Part shown: piece by piece, positions 19,701 to 26,701 of the stretch
Position numbering within the stretch: the stretch's first letter is position 1
How the letters are laid out: every line of letters starts with the position of its first letter
Source of the DNA: Rossellomorea pakistanensis
GTDB lineage: Bacteria > Bacillota > Bacilli > Bacillales > Bacillaceae_B
Assembly: GCF_016908495.1 (NCBI RefSeq)
Contig: NZ_JAFBDZ010000001.1
Location: 992,001-1,056,000 of the forward strand
DNA: 64,000 bases
Direction: 5' to 3'
Notes under the pieces: generated by a model
Told to the model about the DNA's origin: nothing
Seen by the model: the letters and a program-made list of their open reading frames with translations, nothing else
The model's database searches: none
Position numbers and translations under genes: made by a program

Positions 19701-20280
19701 CATGCAGATCTAGTAAATAAGAAATTCGACTTGCTGTCATTGGCCCCGAATTCCCTGGATAGGCTAGATAAGTTGACTCTGGTTCTACATCCTGGACTAT
19801 CGTTTGATAACTTAATGGCTTGGCACCTTCACTACTCACAATCACACCTGTTTTTGATCCGACCAGTTTTTTACCACCATAACCAGCGTCTTCTATCGCT
19901 TTCCAAGCAGTTTGTAAGAACAATCGCTGGTTTGGATCCATCAGAACGGCTTCTTTCGGTGTTATCCCAAAAAATGAATAATCAAATTCATCGATTTTTT
20001 CTAAATAAGATCCTCTAAAATACTTGAGAGTATCATTCAAAGAGTTTTTAAAGCGTAAGTAGGATTCCATGTCTCCTCTACGTTCTACTGGAAAGTCACC
20101 TGAACAGTCCATTTCATGAATCAAATTACTCCAAAACTCATTCCGATTTGTCGCTTTGGGATAATGCATTGCCATACCAATGATCGCAATTTCTTTTGTC
20201 GATTCTTCATTAATGATTGTCGTGGATGATTTCACTTTGCTTTCATTACTATTTTTTTCAAAATTCAGAAATTTAGCCAT
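16717..20280 (-). CDS. PKS-type protein: KS, carrier, thioester reductase; no AT
   Basis: 1187 residues. The ketosynthase spans about residues 30-455, with Cys203 (DTSCSSSL), His336 (EAHGT) and His376 in KSNYAH, where most KSs have KSNxGH. A linker ending in LPTYPFDHVKCW looks like the usual post-AT linker with the AT domain missing. A carrier domain follows (DFFDLGGDSFIAIQ, roughly residue 730), then an SDR-type thioester reductase (FLTGATGYLG near 825, HSAATVKHFG, then the catalytic Tyr and Lys in HPYGESKFEAE). Predicted role: one malonyl extension of a carrier-bound chain, then NADPH-dependent release as aldehyde or alcohol. No KR, DH or MT domain is present. The start is ATG at 20280 after AGGAGG, overlapping the AT gene by 16 bases. 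Malonyl is presumably loaded in trans by that AT. Confidence 0.92.
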   Translation of the reverse strand: MAKFLNFEKNSNESKVKSSTTIINEESTKEIAIIGMAMHYPKATNRNEFWSNLIHEMDCSGDFPVERRGDMESYLRFKNSLNDTLKYFRGSYLEKIDEFDYSFFGITPKEAVLMDPNQRLFLQTAWKAIEDAGYGGKKLVGSKTGVIVSSEGAKPLSYQTIVQDVEPESTYLAYPGNSGPMTASRISYLLDLHGPTMLIDTSCSSSLSAVNVAVQMLRNGQMDQAIVGAIKINLLPIDIGSRVGMESSDGRTRTFADNSDGTTLGEGSAALIFKPLSKAIRDHDHIYAVIKGSASNNDGRAISVTAPNPITQEAVIVEAWKDAGINPEHISYIEAHGTATQLGDPIEISGITNAFQRYTDKKQFCAIGSVKSNYAHTYCLAGITGVIKAALSLQHRKIPASLHFHKPNQNISFEESPLYINDQLTDWETDGKPRLCGVSSFGMSGTNCHIVLEEAPQREGNEVVQRDPHVFTLSTKTETSLHLLLIDYLRDLTQEQSKQVSLSDICYTASTGRGHYPHRIALIVNDLRELQCKLMKLAQDGWEETEKNVYYQHTTHSFETEEASQYVEQVLGTDTEKESLLIKIADLYVKGADIDWEKLYSKQSPHKVSLPTYPFDHVKCWIDIPETSAINMTDPELLQTYQEVAGYLEEQESLDSTTKMKVEKWLGTFKKFLPNESESPLQSVELTGREDNNYSKNEQEIAVVWQNILGLKVVNIHEDFFDLGGDSFIAIQLVSKLHKKYQVTLNDIFTYRSIYQLAKNIKEQLDSPEVKLEKLKKSSQSPSMITTEMQRFIREETNKYEAQYKELERLDLTQVKNYSNIFLTGATGYLGIHLLNDLLKESNSHLHVLVRGKTKAEAEARLANKWEYYFGYNSFDRNRVTIVNGDLVHDRFGLIDEEYDSLAGTIDCIIHSAATVKHFGDYSEFEELNVNGTKRIIRFAHEQKPKDINFISTTAVSKGKIQDRKCIVFTEYDHDIGQEVGHPYGESKFEAEKLIVEARNQGLICNIYRVGNIMCHSETGKFQENIEDNGLYTIIQSMIKMNIFPDSSHGEIDFTYIDFVSRSICLLFNREHLSNETYHLMNLDKTSFYELGEAAKSSGLSVKVAPYGEFIDFMSDNYTDEHFGPYIHNLLLHFGFFEELEEEERTHFVMLSDKTEWLLKQFGLVWRKPNQDQLKKILDHCIEVQFI

Positions 20281-21518
20281 GTAAAATCCTCCTGTTCCGA
20301 CAGCACAAAATCATTATCGACCGGCTTACGGAGTAATTGTTTTAGCCTTTTTTGTTGCTCGCTGTGTGGTGTTTTTTTTGTTTTAAATACAGAACGTAGC
20401 ATCAATAGAGCTTCAACCATCTGCTCTCTAGTTGGTTCTTGCTTAGTTTGATCCAATTGCATGGATATCTGCTTCACCTTATGGTAAGGCTCAATTACAC
20501 CTTTCGTATAAGCTTCGTTATCCCAATTGCGATTTTTTGTTGCTACTGCGATTGCTAGGCACTTTCCAATAAAGGAAGGCTCAATGTTCTCCCGATTGAA
20601 CACTCCCTTTACTTTTGGGATATCACCCATTTCTCCTAAAGAGACGGTTATGATGGAAGGTGCATTTTTTTTCATTAAGTTTTGTAGCACTTGCTTTGGC
20701 CCGAGCTCAATGGCAATCTTCACGTTTTGAAGTTGTAAATAATCGATCGATTCCTGCCATTGAACTGGTTCTGTCATTTGTCTAGTCAAAAGATCCATTA
20801 GATGATCCGATTCATGTGGACGAGCAGTCACATTAGAGATTACAGGGTAGTCTCCTAAACGAAAGTTATACTGAGAAAGTATCTTTTTAAACTGATCCGC
20901 AGCAGGCTCAATCATTGGGCTATGGAAAGATGCACTCACATTCAAAGGAGTGACTGTTACTCCTTCTTTCACTAACAGTTTAGCCACCTTATTAACAGCC
21001 TCTTGATGACCTGATAGCACGAGTTGTTCTGGTGCATTGTAACAACCAATCACTACCGGCTTCTCCTTTGTTGAAATTTGCACACACAATTCGTCAACTT
21101 GTTTACGATCCACCTGACCAATCGCTGTCATCACGCCCAGACCATTTGTAACAGCTTCTTGCATCAATAGACCGCGCTGACGTACAATTTGTAGAGTATC
21201 TACAAACGAAATCGCACCACTACAGGTTAATGCAGAGAATTCTCCCAAACTATGCCCAACAGCAAAGTTGGGTTTGAGCCCAATCTCGTCCATATAGACA
21301 CGATAAGCAGCCACACTTGCTGTCAATAAAGCAGGTTGTGTATACTCCGTTCTTATTAATTTGTATGACTCCCCCTCAAAACATAATGAAGATAGATTGA
21401 TCTTCAGTACATCATCTGCTTCTTCAAAAGTCCTTCTAGCAATAGGAAATTCTTCGGCAAGACTTTTCCCCATTCCTATGTATTGAGAACCTTGACCAGG
21501 AAATAATAGAGCAATCAA
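20265..21518 (-). CDS. Discrete malonyl-CoA acyltransferase (trans-AT)
   Basis: 417-residue FabD-like acyltransferase with GQGSQYIGMG at the N terminus, nucleophile Ser90 in GHSLGE, and His199 in SASFHS; Phe before this His is the malonyl-type signature. The C-terminal 110 residues extend beyond the usual FabD length (near 310) and have no recognised domain. TTG start at 21518 behind GAGGGGG. It is the first gene of the NRPS/PKS operon and is translationally coupled to the AT-less KS protein, so its likely target is that protein's carrier domain. A housekeeping FabD is less likely given this position. Confidence 0.92.
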   Translation of the reverse strand: MIALLFPGQGSQYIGMGKSLAEEFPIARRTFEEADDVLKINLSSLCFEGESYKLIRTEYTQPALLTASVAAYRVYMDEIGLKPNFAVGHSLGEFSALTCSGAISFVDTLQIVRQRGLLMQEAVTNGLGVMTAIGQVDRKQVDELCVQISTKEKPVVIGCYNAPEQLVLSGHQEAVNKVAKLLVKEGVTVTPLNVSASFHSPMIEPAADQFKKILSQYNFRLGDYPVISNVTARPHESDHLMDLLTRQMTEPVQWQESIDYLQLQNVKIAIELGPKQVLQNLMKKNAPSIITVSLGEMGDIPKVKGVFNRENIEPSFIGKCLAIAVATKNRNWDNEAYTKGVIEPYHKVKQISMQLDQTKQEPTREQMVEALLMLRSVFKTKKTPHSEQQKRLKQLLRKPVDNDFVLSEQEDFTWLNF

Positions 21519-21755
21519 TGATATATCCCCCTCGAAAAAATTAATTTTTTGCTTACAAGAGCGAACGAAATCAAATTATTTGTTATACCTTAACAAAATC
21601 CACTAAATATAAAATACACACATCTCAAAGTTTAAATGAAGAAGTAAAATCATATTTAGTTTCTAGATTCGTGGAGCCATTTTTAAGTTCTATTTTCTAT
21701 GGAGAAACACCCCCTCAAATTCAAAGTAGTCTCTCGGAAATTCAATTTTGGAGTA

Positions 21756-21849
21756 GGGGCTGTCCCAAAACCAAGGTGTCAGGAACTACAACTTCAATAG
21801 ATAGAAGAAAACTTCAATACATCTTCTATCTATTTTGGGGACAGTCCCT
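21756..21849. repeat. MITE-like inverted repeat element, copy 1
   Basis: About 94 bases. Left end GGGGCTGTCCCAAAA, right end TTTTGGGGACAGTCCC, so the termini are inverted repeats. The inner part includes GTGTCAGGAAC, shared with the copies at 43.4, 47.6 and 53.2 kb. There is no open reading frame of its own. It is probably a non-autonomous derivative of an insertion sequence with GGGGCTGTCC-type ends, and lies 240 bases upstream of the acyltransferase gene. Confidence 0.75.
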
Positions 21850-22633
21850 TTTTCATTGTTTAACCCCCAAAAATAGACAAAATGTTACTTATAGGCTATA
21901 AAAAGATCATTACGGAAGGAGCTACGTGTGGTACATACTATATTGATAGTTTAATTGGTCTGACAATTACTTTTCTGATTATTCTGGCTGGAGTTATGTA
22001 AGAAATGCATCTAGAGGCAGGAACATTTTCTGATGATAACCAAGGAGTTAAAAAGGTTGAGAGTGTTAAGAAGGTCATACTAATTTTTAAATAATTTTAA
22101 CTTACTTTCCTTCCTTACATTTTTTTCAAAACACAAGTTTATCTTAAGGGATATGTTGGCAAGTTTCTATCTTTTTCTGTTAAATTTTCCAAATTGATAC
22201 AAATGTCATGAATATGAATTACGTTTAAATAGATTCAATTTTTTTATTACAGTTATGAACAATTAAAAGAGCAACTATAGTCCATATAACACCATACATC
22301 GGGAGAAGAAGGAACCAGCGGAAAAAGCCATTGGGCAAAAAGTAATGATGGAACTCTAACAATGTTAATAGATTAGTATAGGCCTAATGCAAAAGACTTG
22401 CCTATCCATAAGTGAAGGACTCGGAGCAAGCTTAGACTCCTTTATTCCGATCTCATCGACAATTTTAAAAGACATCAGGTCCTAATTATACGTCTTGGTT
22501 CTTCTTGGTCCCCACGTACTGGAAAAGTGAAGATCCTTGTTAATCTTCATTAAAAGCATCTACAAGAGTGTAACGGTTGATGATCTATAAAAGTGTTAGA
22601 TCAAATCACGTTTTTTAAAAATTTGTTTTCCAA

Positions 22634-22662
22634 ATATAAAAAAAGCCTGTTCCAAACAAGCT
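22634..22662 (-). terminator. Rho-independent terminator (minus strand)
   Basis: On the minus strand AGCTTGTT-TGG-AACAGGCT forms an 8-bp hairpin with one G-T pair, followed by a run of T. It lies about 100 bases after the small 49-codon ORF at 22768-22917, and supports transcription of that ORF. Confidence 0.6.
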
Positions 22663-22767
22663 CTTTCCTTTATCTCACCGACGGAAATCATAAAAAGTGT
22701 AGATCATTATCGGTGCGTGTTGGTAAATGCTAGTTCCCCTGAGTAATAAGGATCAACCTATATGTGA

Positions 22768-22917
22768 TTAGATATTCTTTATCGATTGTTTTATCGCATC
22801 AACAACAACGACGGTTTCATCGTTCTTATTATAATAAGCACTTTTTACTGCCATAATGAGCTCACTTTTTTCAGCTAGAACTAGATCAAGGGTCTCTTTT
22901 AGACTGAGACTTCCCAT
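22768..22917 (-). CDS. Small hypothetical protein, 49 residues
   Basis: ATG at 22917, in-frame TAA at 22768. The protein begins MGSLSLKETLDLVLAEKSEL and ends in a basic helix (DAIKQSIKNI). It is mostly helical and charged, with no cysteines or membrane segment. The ribosome-binding site is not ideal: GGGGTGGT about 10 bases upstream, with a better AGGAGG near 28 bases. A terminator lies downstream. I do not recognise the family. It could be a small sporulation or regulatory protein, or a remnant. Confidence 0.45.
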   Translation of the reverse strand: MGSLSLKETLDLVLAEKSELIMAVKSAYYNKNDETVVVVDAIKQSIKNI

Positions 22918-23004
22918 GGTTTACTACCACCCCAACCTGTTATATTTCCTCCTTTAATTAGGATCAATAGCTATTGTAAATCCCCAACTAAATTATCGAT
23001 TACT

Positions 23005-23091
23005 TTAAATTAATAACCCTTGATAGATTAATAGGAGAAAAATTAATAAGAAGATGATGATTATTAATAATAAAATGATATCACCATTCAT
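23005..23091 (-). CDS. Very small hydrophobic peptide, 28 residues
   Basis: Starts MNGDIILLL and continues as one membrane-spanning helix of Ile, Leu and Phe, ending YQGLLI. ATG at 23091 is preceded by TAGGTGAG at good spacing; stop at 23005. The size and composition resemble tiny membrane peptides of Bacillus spore coats or stress responses, but AT-rich DNA can yield such an ORF by chance. It lies just upstream of, and divergent from, spoVB. Confidence 0.35.
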   Translation of the reverse strand: MNGDIILLLIIIIFLLIFLLLIYQGLLI

Positions 23092-23323
23092 GTATGCTCA
23101 CCTACCATCTAATACCAATTAAATACTAATTTCCCTTTTAAGGACCATTATGTATGTCCCATTTTTAATCAACATAATGATTAATTAAAGGATCGCCTTA
23201 ATGATCAATCAATTACTTTTATAAATCGATTAAGGTTATATATAAAATCCAAGAAAGTAGCACATTAGCATCCTTTAATCTTCATATACATAAATATGGA
23301 CAAGATAAAGGGTGATCATTTAA

Positions 23324-24853
23324 TTGGCTAAACAAAGTCTTCTACAAGGAACAATCATACTAACAATTACAGCTTTTATTACAAAAATACTAGGGTTCAC
23401 GAACGGAATTGTGATGGCAAATGTCATCGGGTCAGAAGGTGTTGGTTTGATTATGATGGCTTTGCCAGTAACAGGCTTGCTTATTACGTTGACAACTATA
23501 GGTTTGCCTGTTGCTATTTCAAAGCTTGTAGCCGAAGCAGAAGTAAAGAAAGACCATCAACGGGTGAAAAAAATTCTTATTGTTTCTTTGGCAACCACAA
23601 GTATTATCGGCTTTGTGTTAGTGATAGGTGCCTTAATGGGGGCGAGGTTTTTTTCTTCCTTTTTCCTAGCAGATCAAAGAGCATATTATTCTCTGATCGC
23701 TGTTATACCCATTGTACCGATTATTGCGATATCTTCAGTCATTAAAGGGTACTTCCGCGGTAAACAAAATATGACCCCTATTGCACTTTCTCAAGTTATT
23801 GAGCAAGTTGTAAGAATTGGATTTATCTTTATTCTAGTTCAATGGCTGCTTCCTTATGGGATTGAATACGCTGCTGCTGGAGCGGTACTAAGTGGGGTTA
23901 TTGGAGAAGGTTTTTCCCTACTCTATCTTTTATCCATTTTTAAATGGGCAAAACGGAAACAGTTTACATTACGGCACTCCTTCATTAAACAAATGAGCAA
24001 AGGCAAAGGAATTTTCTATGATCTACTACAAACAGGTCTTCCTACAACAGGTAATGGACTGATACATTCAATAATTGGTGTTTTTCAACCTATCATCATT
24101 ACGCAAAGTTTGGCTTTAGCTGGTATCGGAACAGCACTGGCAACGAAACAGTACGGGCTCATAATGGGCTATGTAATACCATTATTAATGCTTCCAGGTT
24201 TTATTACAAACTCTATGTCTGTTCCCTTAATCCCTGCCATTAGTGAAGCAAATGAAAAAGGTGATCTATCTCTTATCCACAAAAGGACACAGCAAGCTTT
24301 TAGAATTGCATTAATTGTAGGAGTCCCAAGCACGATAATCTTATATGTTTTTGCAGATAGGTTAACAACCATCATCTATAAGGCACCAGAAGCAGCTATA
24401 CTTTTAAAAATGATGGCTCCTTTCTATCTTTTACAATACTTTCGCATACCTTTACAATCAATCATAATTGGGCTAGGAAAAGCAAATATTGTCATGATCA
24501 ATGACCTAATGGCTTCTATTTTTAAACTAGTTTTGATCTTTGTGTTAGCTTCAAATCCAGACTTTGGTATTCATGGGGTTTCCTTAGCTATATGTGCAGG
24601 CATCGTATTAGGGGCATCCCTTCATTTCTTCACTATATCAAAATTAATTGGCATCCACCTTGTTCTAATTGAATTTATAAAAGTGATCCTATCAGGAGTC
24701 ATGATGGGTTTCGTCGGTCTATTAGCCCTTAGTTATTTTAGTGGAGAAATAAAAAGTCAAATACTACTATTAATCATTTCTTTATCATTATCATTTTTCA
24801 TTTATCTATTATTCTTAAAATCTTTCAAAGTCATTTCTTTTAGAAAAAAATAA
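23324..24853 (+). CDS. spoVB: Stage V sporulation protein B-like lipid flippase
   Basis: 509-residue polytopic membrane protein of the MOP/MATE-like polysaccharide exporter family, about 14 membrane segments, close to the length of B. subtilis SpoVB (about 518). It opens with QGTIILTITAFITKILGF, a typical first helix. SpoVB and relatives flip lipid-linked peptidoglycan precursors and are needed for spore cortex formation. TTG start at 23324 after AAGGGTGAT. It is a single-gene unit followed by a strong hairpin. Families of SpoVB paralogues exist, so the exact orthologue is not certain. Confidence 0.85.
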   Translation: MAKQSLLQGTIILTITAFITKILGFTNGIVMANVIGSEGVGLIMMALPVTGLLITLTTIGLPVAISKLVAEAEVKKDHQRVKKILIVSLATTSIIGFVLVIGALMGARFFSSFFLADQRAYYSLIAVIPIVPIIAISSVIKGYFRGKQNMTPIALSQVIEQVVRIGFIFILVQWLLPYGIEYAAAGAVLSGVIGEGFSLLYLLSIFKWAKRKQFTLRHSFIKQMSKGKGIFYDLLQTGLPTTGNGLIHSIIGVFQPIIITQSLALAGIGTALATKQYGLIMGYVIPLLMLPGFITNSMSVPLIPAISEANEKGDLSLIHKRTQQAFRIALIVGVPSTIILYVFADRLTTIIYKAPEAAILLKMMAPFYLLQYFRIPLQSIIIGLGKANIVMINDLMASIFKLVLIFVLASNPDFGIHGVSLAICAGIVLGASLHFFTISKLIGIHLVLIEFIKVILSGVMMGFVGLLALSYFSGEIKSQILLLIISLSLSFFIYLLFLKSFKVISFRKK

Positions 24854-24900
24854 CTCGATCTACATTTCCATTCCAGCGAAATCATTATTTCATTCTTTCA

Positions 24901-24926
24901 GGGGATAGGTAACAAAACCTATCCCC
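24901..24926. terminator. Strong hairpin between convergent genes
   Basis: Perfect 10-bp arms GGGGATAGGT and ACCTATCCCC with a 6-base loop, placed between the end of spoVB (plus) and ohrA (minus). There is no T run on either side, so termination efficiency is uncertain, but position and stability suggest a shared terminator. Confidence 0.6.
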
Positions 24927-24942
24927 TCATTCCCAACTCCAA

Positions 24943-25371
24943 TTAAATTAATTCTGTATTCAGTTTCACATGTATGTTTCCTTTAGTTGCTTTCGAATAA
25001 GGGCATACCCCATGTGCTTGCTCAACTAATTTTTCAGCGACTTCTAACGTAACACCATTGATTCCAATAAATAGTACGACATCAAGCTTAAATCCCCCAT
25101 CCGTATCTTTCCCAATAGAAACTTCTGAAGTAACTCTTGATGTAATATTCTTTCTGGATTGTCTCGCAACTAAATTCAGGGCACTATCAAAGCAGGCAGC
25201 ATAACCTGCAGCAAACAGCTGTTCAGGATTTGTGGCTCCTTCAAGTCCTTGGCCACCAAGCGATTTTGGCATAGATAGTGGTAGATCTAATGTGCCATCA
25301 CTACTTTGTACTCTTCCCGCTCTTCCACCTTCTGCCGTTACTTTAGCTGTATATAATGAATCCATTTTCAA
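24943..25371 (-). CDS. ohrA: Organic hydroperoxide resistance protein (Ohr/OsmC)
   Basis: 142-residue thiol peroxidase that reduces organic and lipid hydroperoxides. The family's two catalytic cysteines are visible at Cys60 (AACFDSAL) and Cys123 (HGVCPYS), along with the NPEQLFAAGYAAC block, at the usual family length. It is divergent from ohrR across a 166-base region with two palindromes likely to be OhrR operators, so expression should be induced by peroxide. Confidence 0.95.
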   Translation of the reverse strand: MKMDSLYTAKVTAEGGRAGRVQSSDGTLDLPLSMPKSLGGQGLEGATNPEQLFAAGYAACFDSALNLVARQSRKNITSRVTSEVSIGKDTDGGFKLDVVLFIGINGVTLEVAEKLVEQAHGVCPYSKATKGNIHVKLNTELI

Positions 25372-25390
25372 ACACTCCTCTTGATTAAAT

Positions 25391-25410
25391 TTATATTGTG
25401 CACAATATAA
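25391..25410. promoter_or_regulatory. Perfect palindrome, probable OhrR operator (ohrA side)
   Basis: Self-complementary 20-base site with half-site TTATATTGTG, ending 20 bases before the ohrA start codon. Position and dyad symmetry fit a MarR-family repressor site controlling ohrA. Confidence 0.65.
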
Positions 25411-25449
25411 TATTACACAATCATAATAACTTTCCTATTTTATAATGTC

Positions 25450-25479
25450 AACAATTAAATTTTACACAATTTAATTGTT
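25450..25479. promoter_or_regulatory. Inverted repeat, probable OhrR operator (ohrR side)
   Basis: Arms AACAATTAAATT and AATTTAATTGTT are perfect 12-base inverted repeats around TTACAC. The CAATT/AATTG half-sites resemble the TACAATT-type operator described for OhrR in Bacillus. It sits 59 bases before the ohrR start, consistent with autoregulation. Confidence 0.65.
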
Positions 25480-25537
25480 TGTCAATTAGTGACTTCATGG
25501 ACTATAATGACTATAAACCTCTGAAAGGATCGGTAAT

Positions 25538-25969
25538 ATGAATGATATTTTAAAGTTGGAAAATCAAATTTGTTTTAAGATATATACTGCTGAAAGAGAG
25601 ATCACCAGATTATATAGGGGATTACTTGCTGAACTAGGAGTTACCTATCCACAATACCTTGTATTATTGGTTTTATGGGAGGAGGATTCTATAACCGTTA
25701 AGGAACTAGGCAAGAAGTTATTATTAGATTCTGGTACGCTAACTCCAATGCTAAAAAGGATGGAAGCGAATGATATGATTAATCGTCGACGCTCATTAGA
25801 AGATGAAAGAAGTGTAATCATTTCTCTTACTGAAGAAGGAGAAAGACTAAAAGAAAAAGCAAATTGTGTTCCTTCTCAATTATTGGAAAACCTATCCATG
25901 GACCAGGATGAATTAAAAATGTTAGACAAAGCTCTTGAAATGATACTAGAACGGATCCAATGTAAGTAA
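25538..25969 (+). CDS. ohrR: MarR-family peroxide sensor repressor
   Basis: 143-residue winged-helix regulator. Cys12 (LENQICFKIYT) matches the reactive N-terminal cysteine of one-cysteine OhrR proteins. The winged-helix core is seen as TVKELGKKLLLDSGTLTPML and NRRRSLEDERSV. Oxidation of the cysteine would release DNA and derepress ohrA. Further cysteines occur in KANCVPS and at the C terminus, so a two-cysteine mechanism cannot be excluded. It is divergent from ohrA with palindromic sites between them. Confidence 0.92.
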   Translation: MNDILKLENQICFKIYTAEREITRLYRGLLAELGVTYPQYLVLLVLWEEDSITVKELGKKLLLDSGTLTPMLKRMEANDMINRRRSLEDERSVIISLTEEGERLKEKANCVPSQLLENLSMDQDELKMLDKALEMILERIQCK

Positions 25970-26028
25970 TCTAATCGTTATTATGTAACGATTCGGCACA
26001 TTATTATTTTGCCTTTAGCTTTTGTTCC

Positions 26029-26068
26029 ATAAAAAAGAGCCACTTTATTCAAGTAGCTCTTTTTTTAT
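26029..26068 (+). terminator. Rho-independent terminator after ohrR
   Basis: AAAAAAGAGC and GCTCTTTTTT pair around an extended ACTT/AAGT stem, ending in a T run on the plus strand. It lies 60 bases after the ohrR stop codon. Confidence 0.75.
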
Positions 26069-26119
26069 AATTTGAAACTTTCTCATAAAATGACTGAGTA
26101 AAATTTATCTTTTTACCGT

Positions 26120-26464
26120 TTAAGTTGTTTGCACAGGTGCATACACCCTATCCTCTTCTTTTCCTTTCACCTTATCAATTTTATCGACAAACATCTGAAA
26201 CACTTTTTTCTTTTCCTCTAGGTCTTTAATATCCTCTTTTAATTTGATGAATTTTTGTTCAAAAGGTGTGTGATAAAGTTCACGGATATTTCGAATCATT
26301 TCTTCATTGACCGTAGATTGGATCACCTGTTTTGTAATACTGAATTTATGAGAATACACCTGTAGTTCCAATTTAATTTGTTCGTATTCTTTATCTATTT
26401 CAACCAACAAATCACAAATTTCTTGTTTCCATTCTTCTAAAGACTTTTTTACATGGTCCTCCAT
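26120..26464 (-). CDS. Hypothetical coiled-coil protein
   Basis: About 114 residues, starting MEDHVKKSLEEWKQEI. The ATG at 26464 is chosen because AAAGGAG lies 8-9 bases upstream; a longer in-frame start at 26497 has no such site. The protein is almost entirely amphipathic helix, rich in Lys, Glu and Ile, with probable coiled coil over residues 1-45 and 70-100. No membrane segment or signal peptide. I do not recognise the family. It lies alone between the ohrR and fucosidase terminators. Confidence 0.6.
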   Translation of the reverse strand: MEDHVKKSLEEWKQEICDLLVEIDKEYEQIKLELQVYSHKFSITKQVIQSTVNEEMIRNIRELYHTPFEQKFIKLKEDIKDLEEKKKVFQMFVDKIDKVKGKEEDRVYAPVQTT

Positions 26465-26589
26465 AATCAGACTCCTTTTATGTATAGTTTGTATCAAGAT
26501 TAATAGCTATTTACATTTTAACAATGAAAGTTTTCAGTTGTATTTCTATAGAATTACATCCTATTTAAATAAAGGATTAGAAAGAATAA

Positions 26590-26645
26590 AAAAGCCCTTA
26601 GATAGGCAGCGATACATAAGCTTGCTCCTCTCTAAGGGCTTTCTC
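26590..26645 (-). terminator. Terminator of the glycan-utilisation operon
   Basis: On the minus strand AAAGCCCTTAGA pairs with TCTAAGGGCTTT across a loop of about 30 bases, followed by TTTTTTATT. It is placed 57 bases after the stop of the fucosidase gene, the last gene of the operon. Confidence 0.75.
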
Positions 26646-26701
26646 CAATACACACTCCAAGAAATCAAATTATTCAATTTATATAACTAAGTCCGAACAA
26701 C

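Larger units (their letters stand above)
21519..22767. other. Long gene-poor gap upstream of the PKS/NRPS operon
   Basis: About 1.25 kb without a convincing gene. It holds the operon's upstream region, including a perfect A6-TTAA-T6 palindrome at 21535-21550 just ahead of the AT ribosome-binding site, a MITE-like element at 21756-21849, and a minus-strand terminator near 22640. Around 21905-22090 two short runs of protein-like sequence in different frames, one strongly hydrophobic, may be remnants of a decayed gene. No clear sigma-A promoter or regulator gene for the operon could be identified. Confidence 0.6.

Noticed and set aside
21671..21901. Plus-strand frame across the first MITE
   Set aside because: It is made mostly of the inverted-repeat element and its flanks; no homology recognised.
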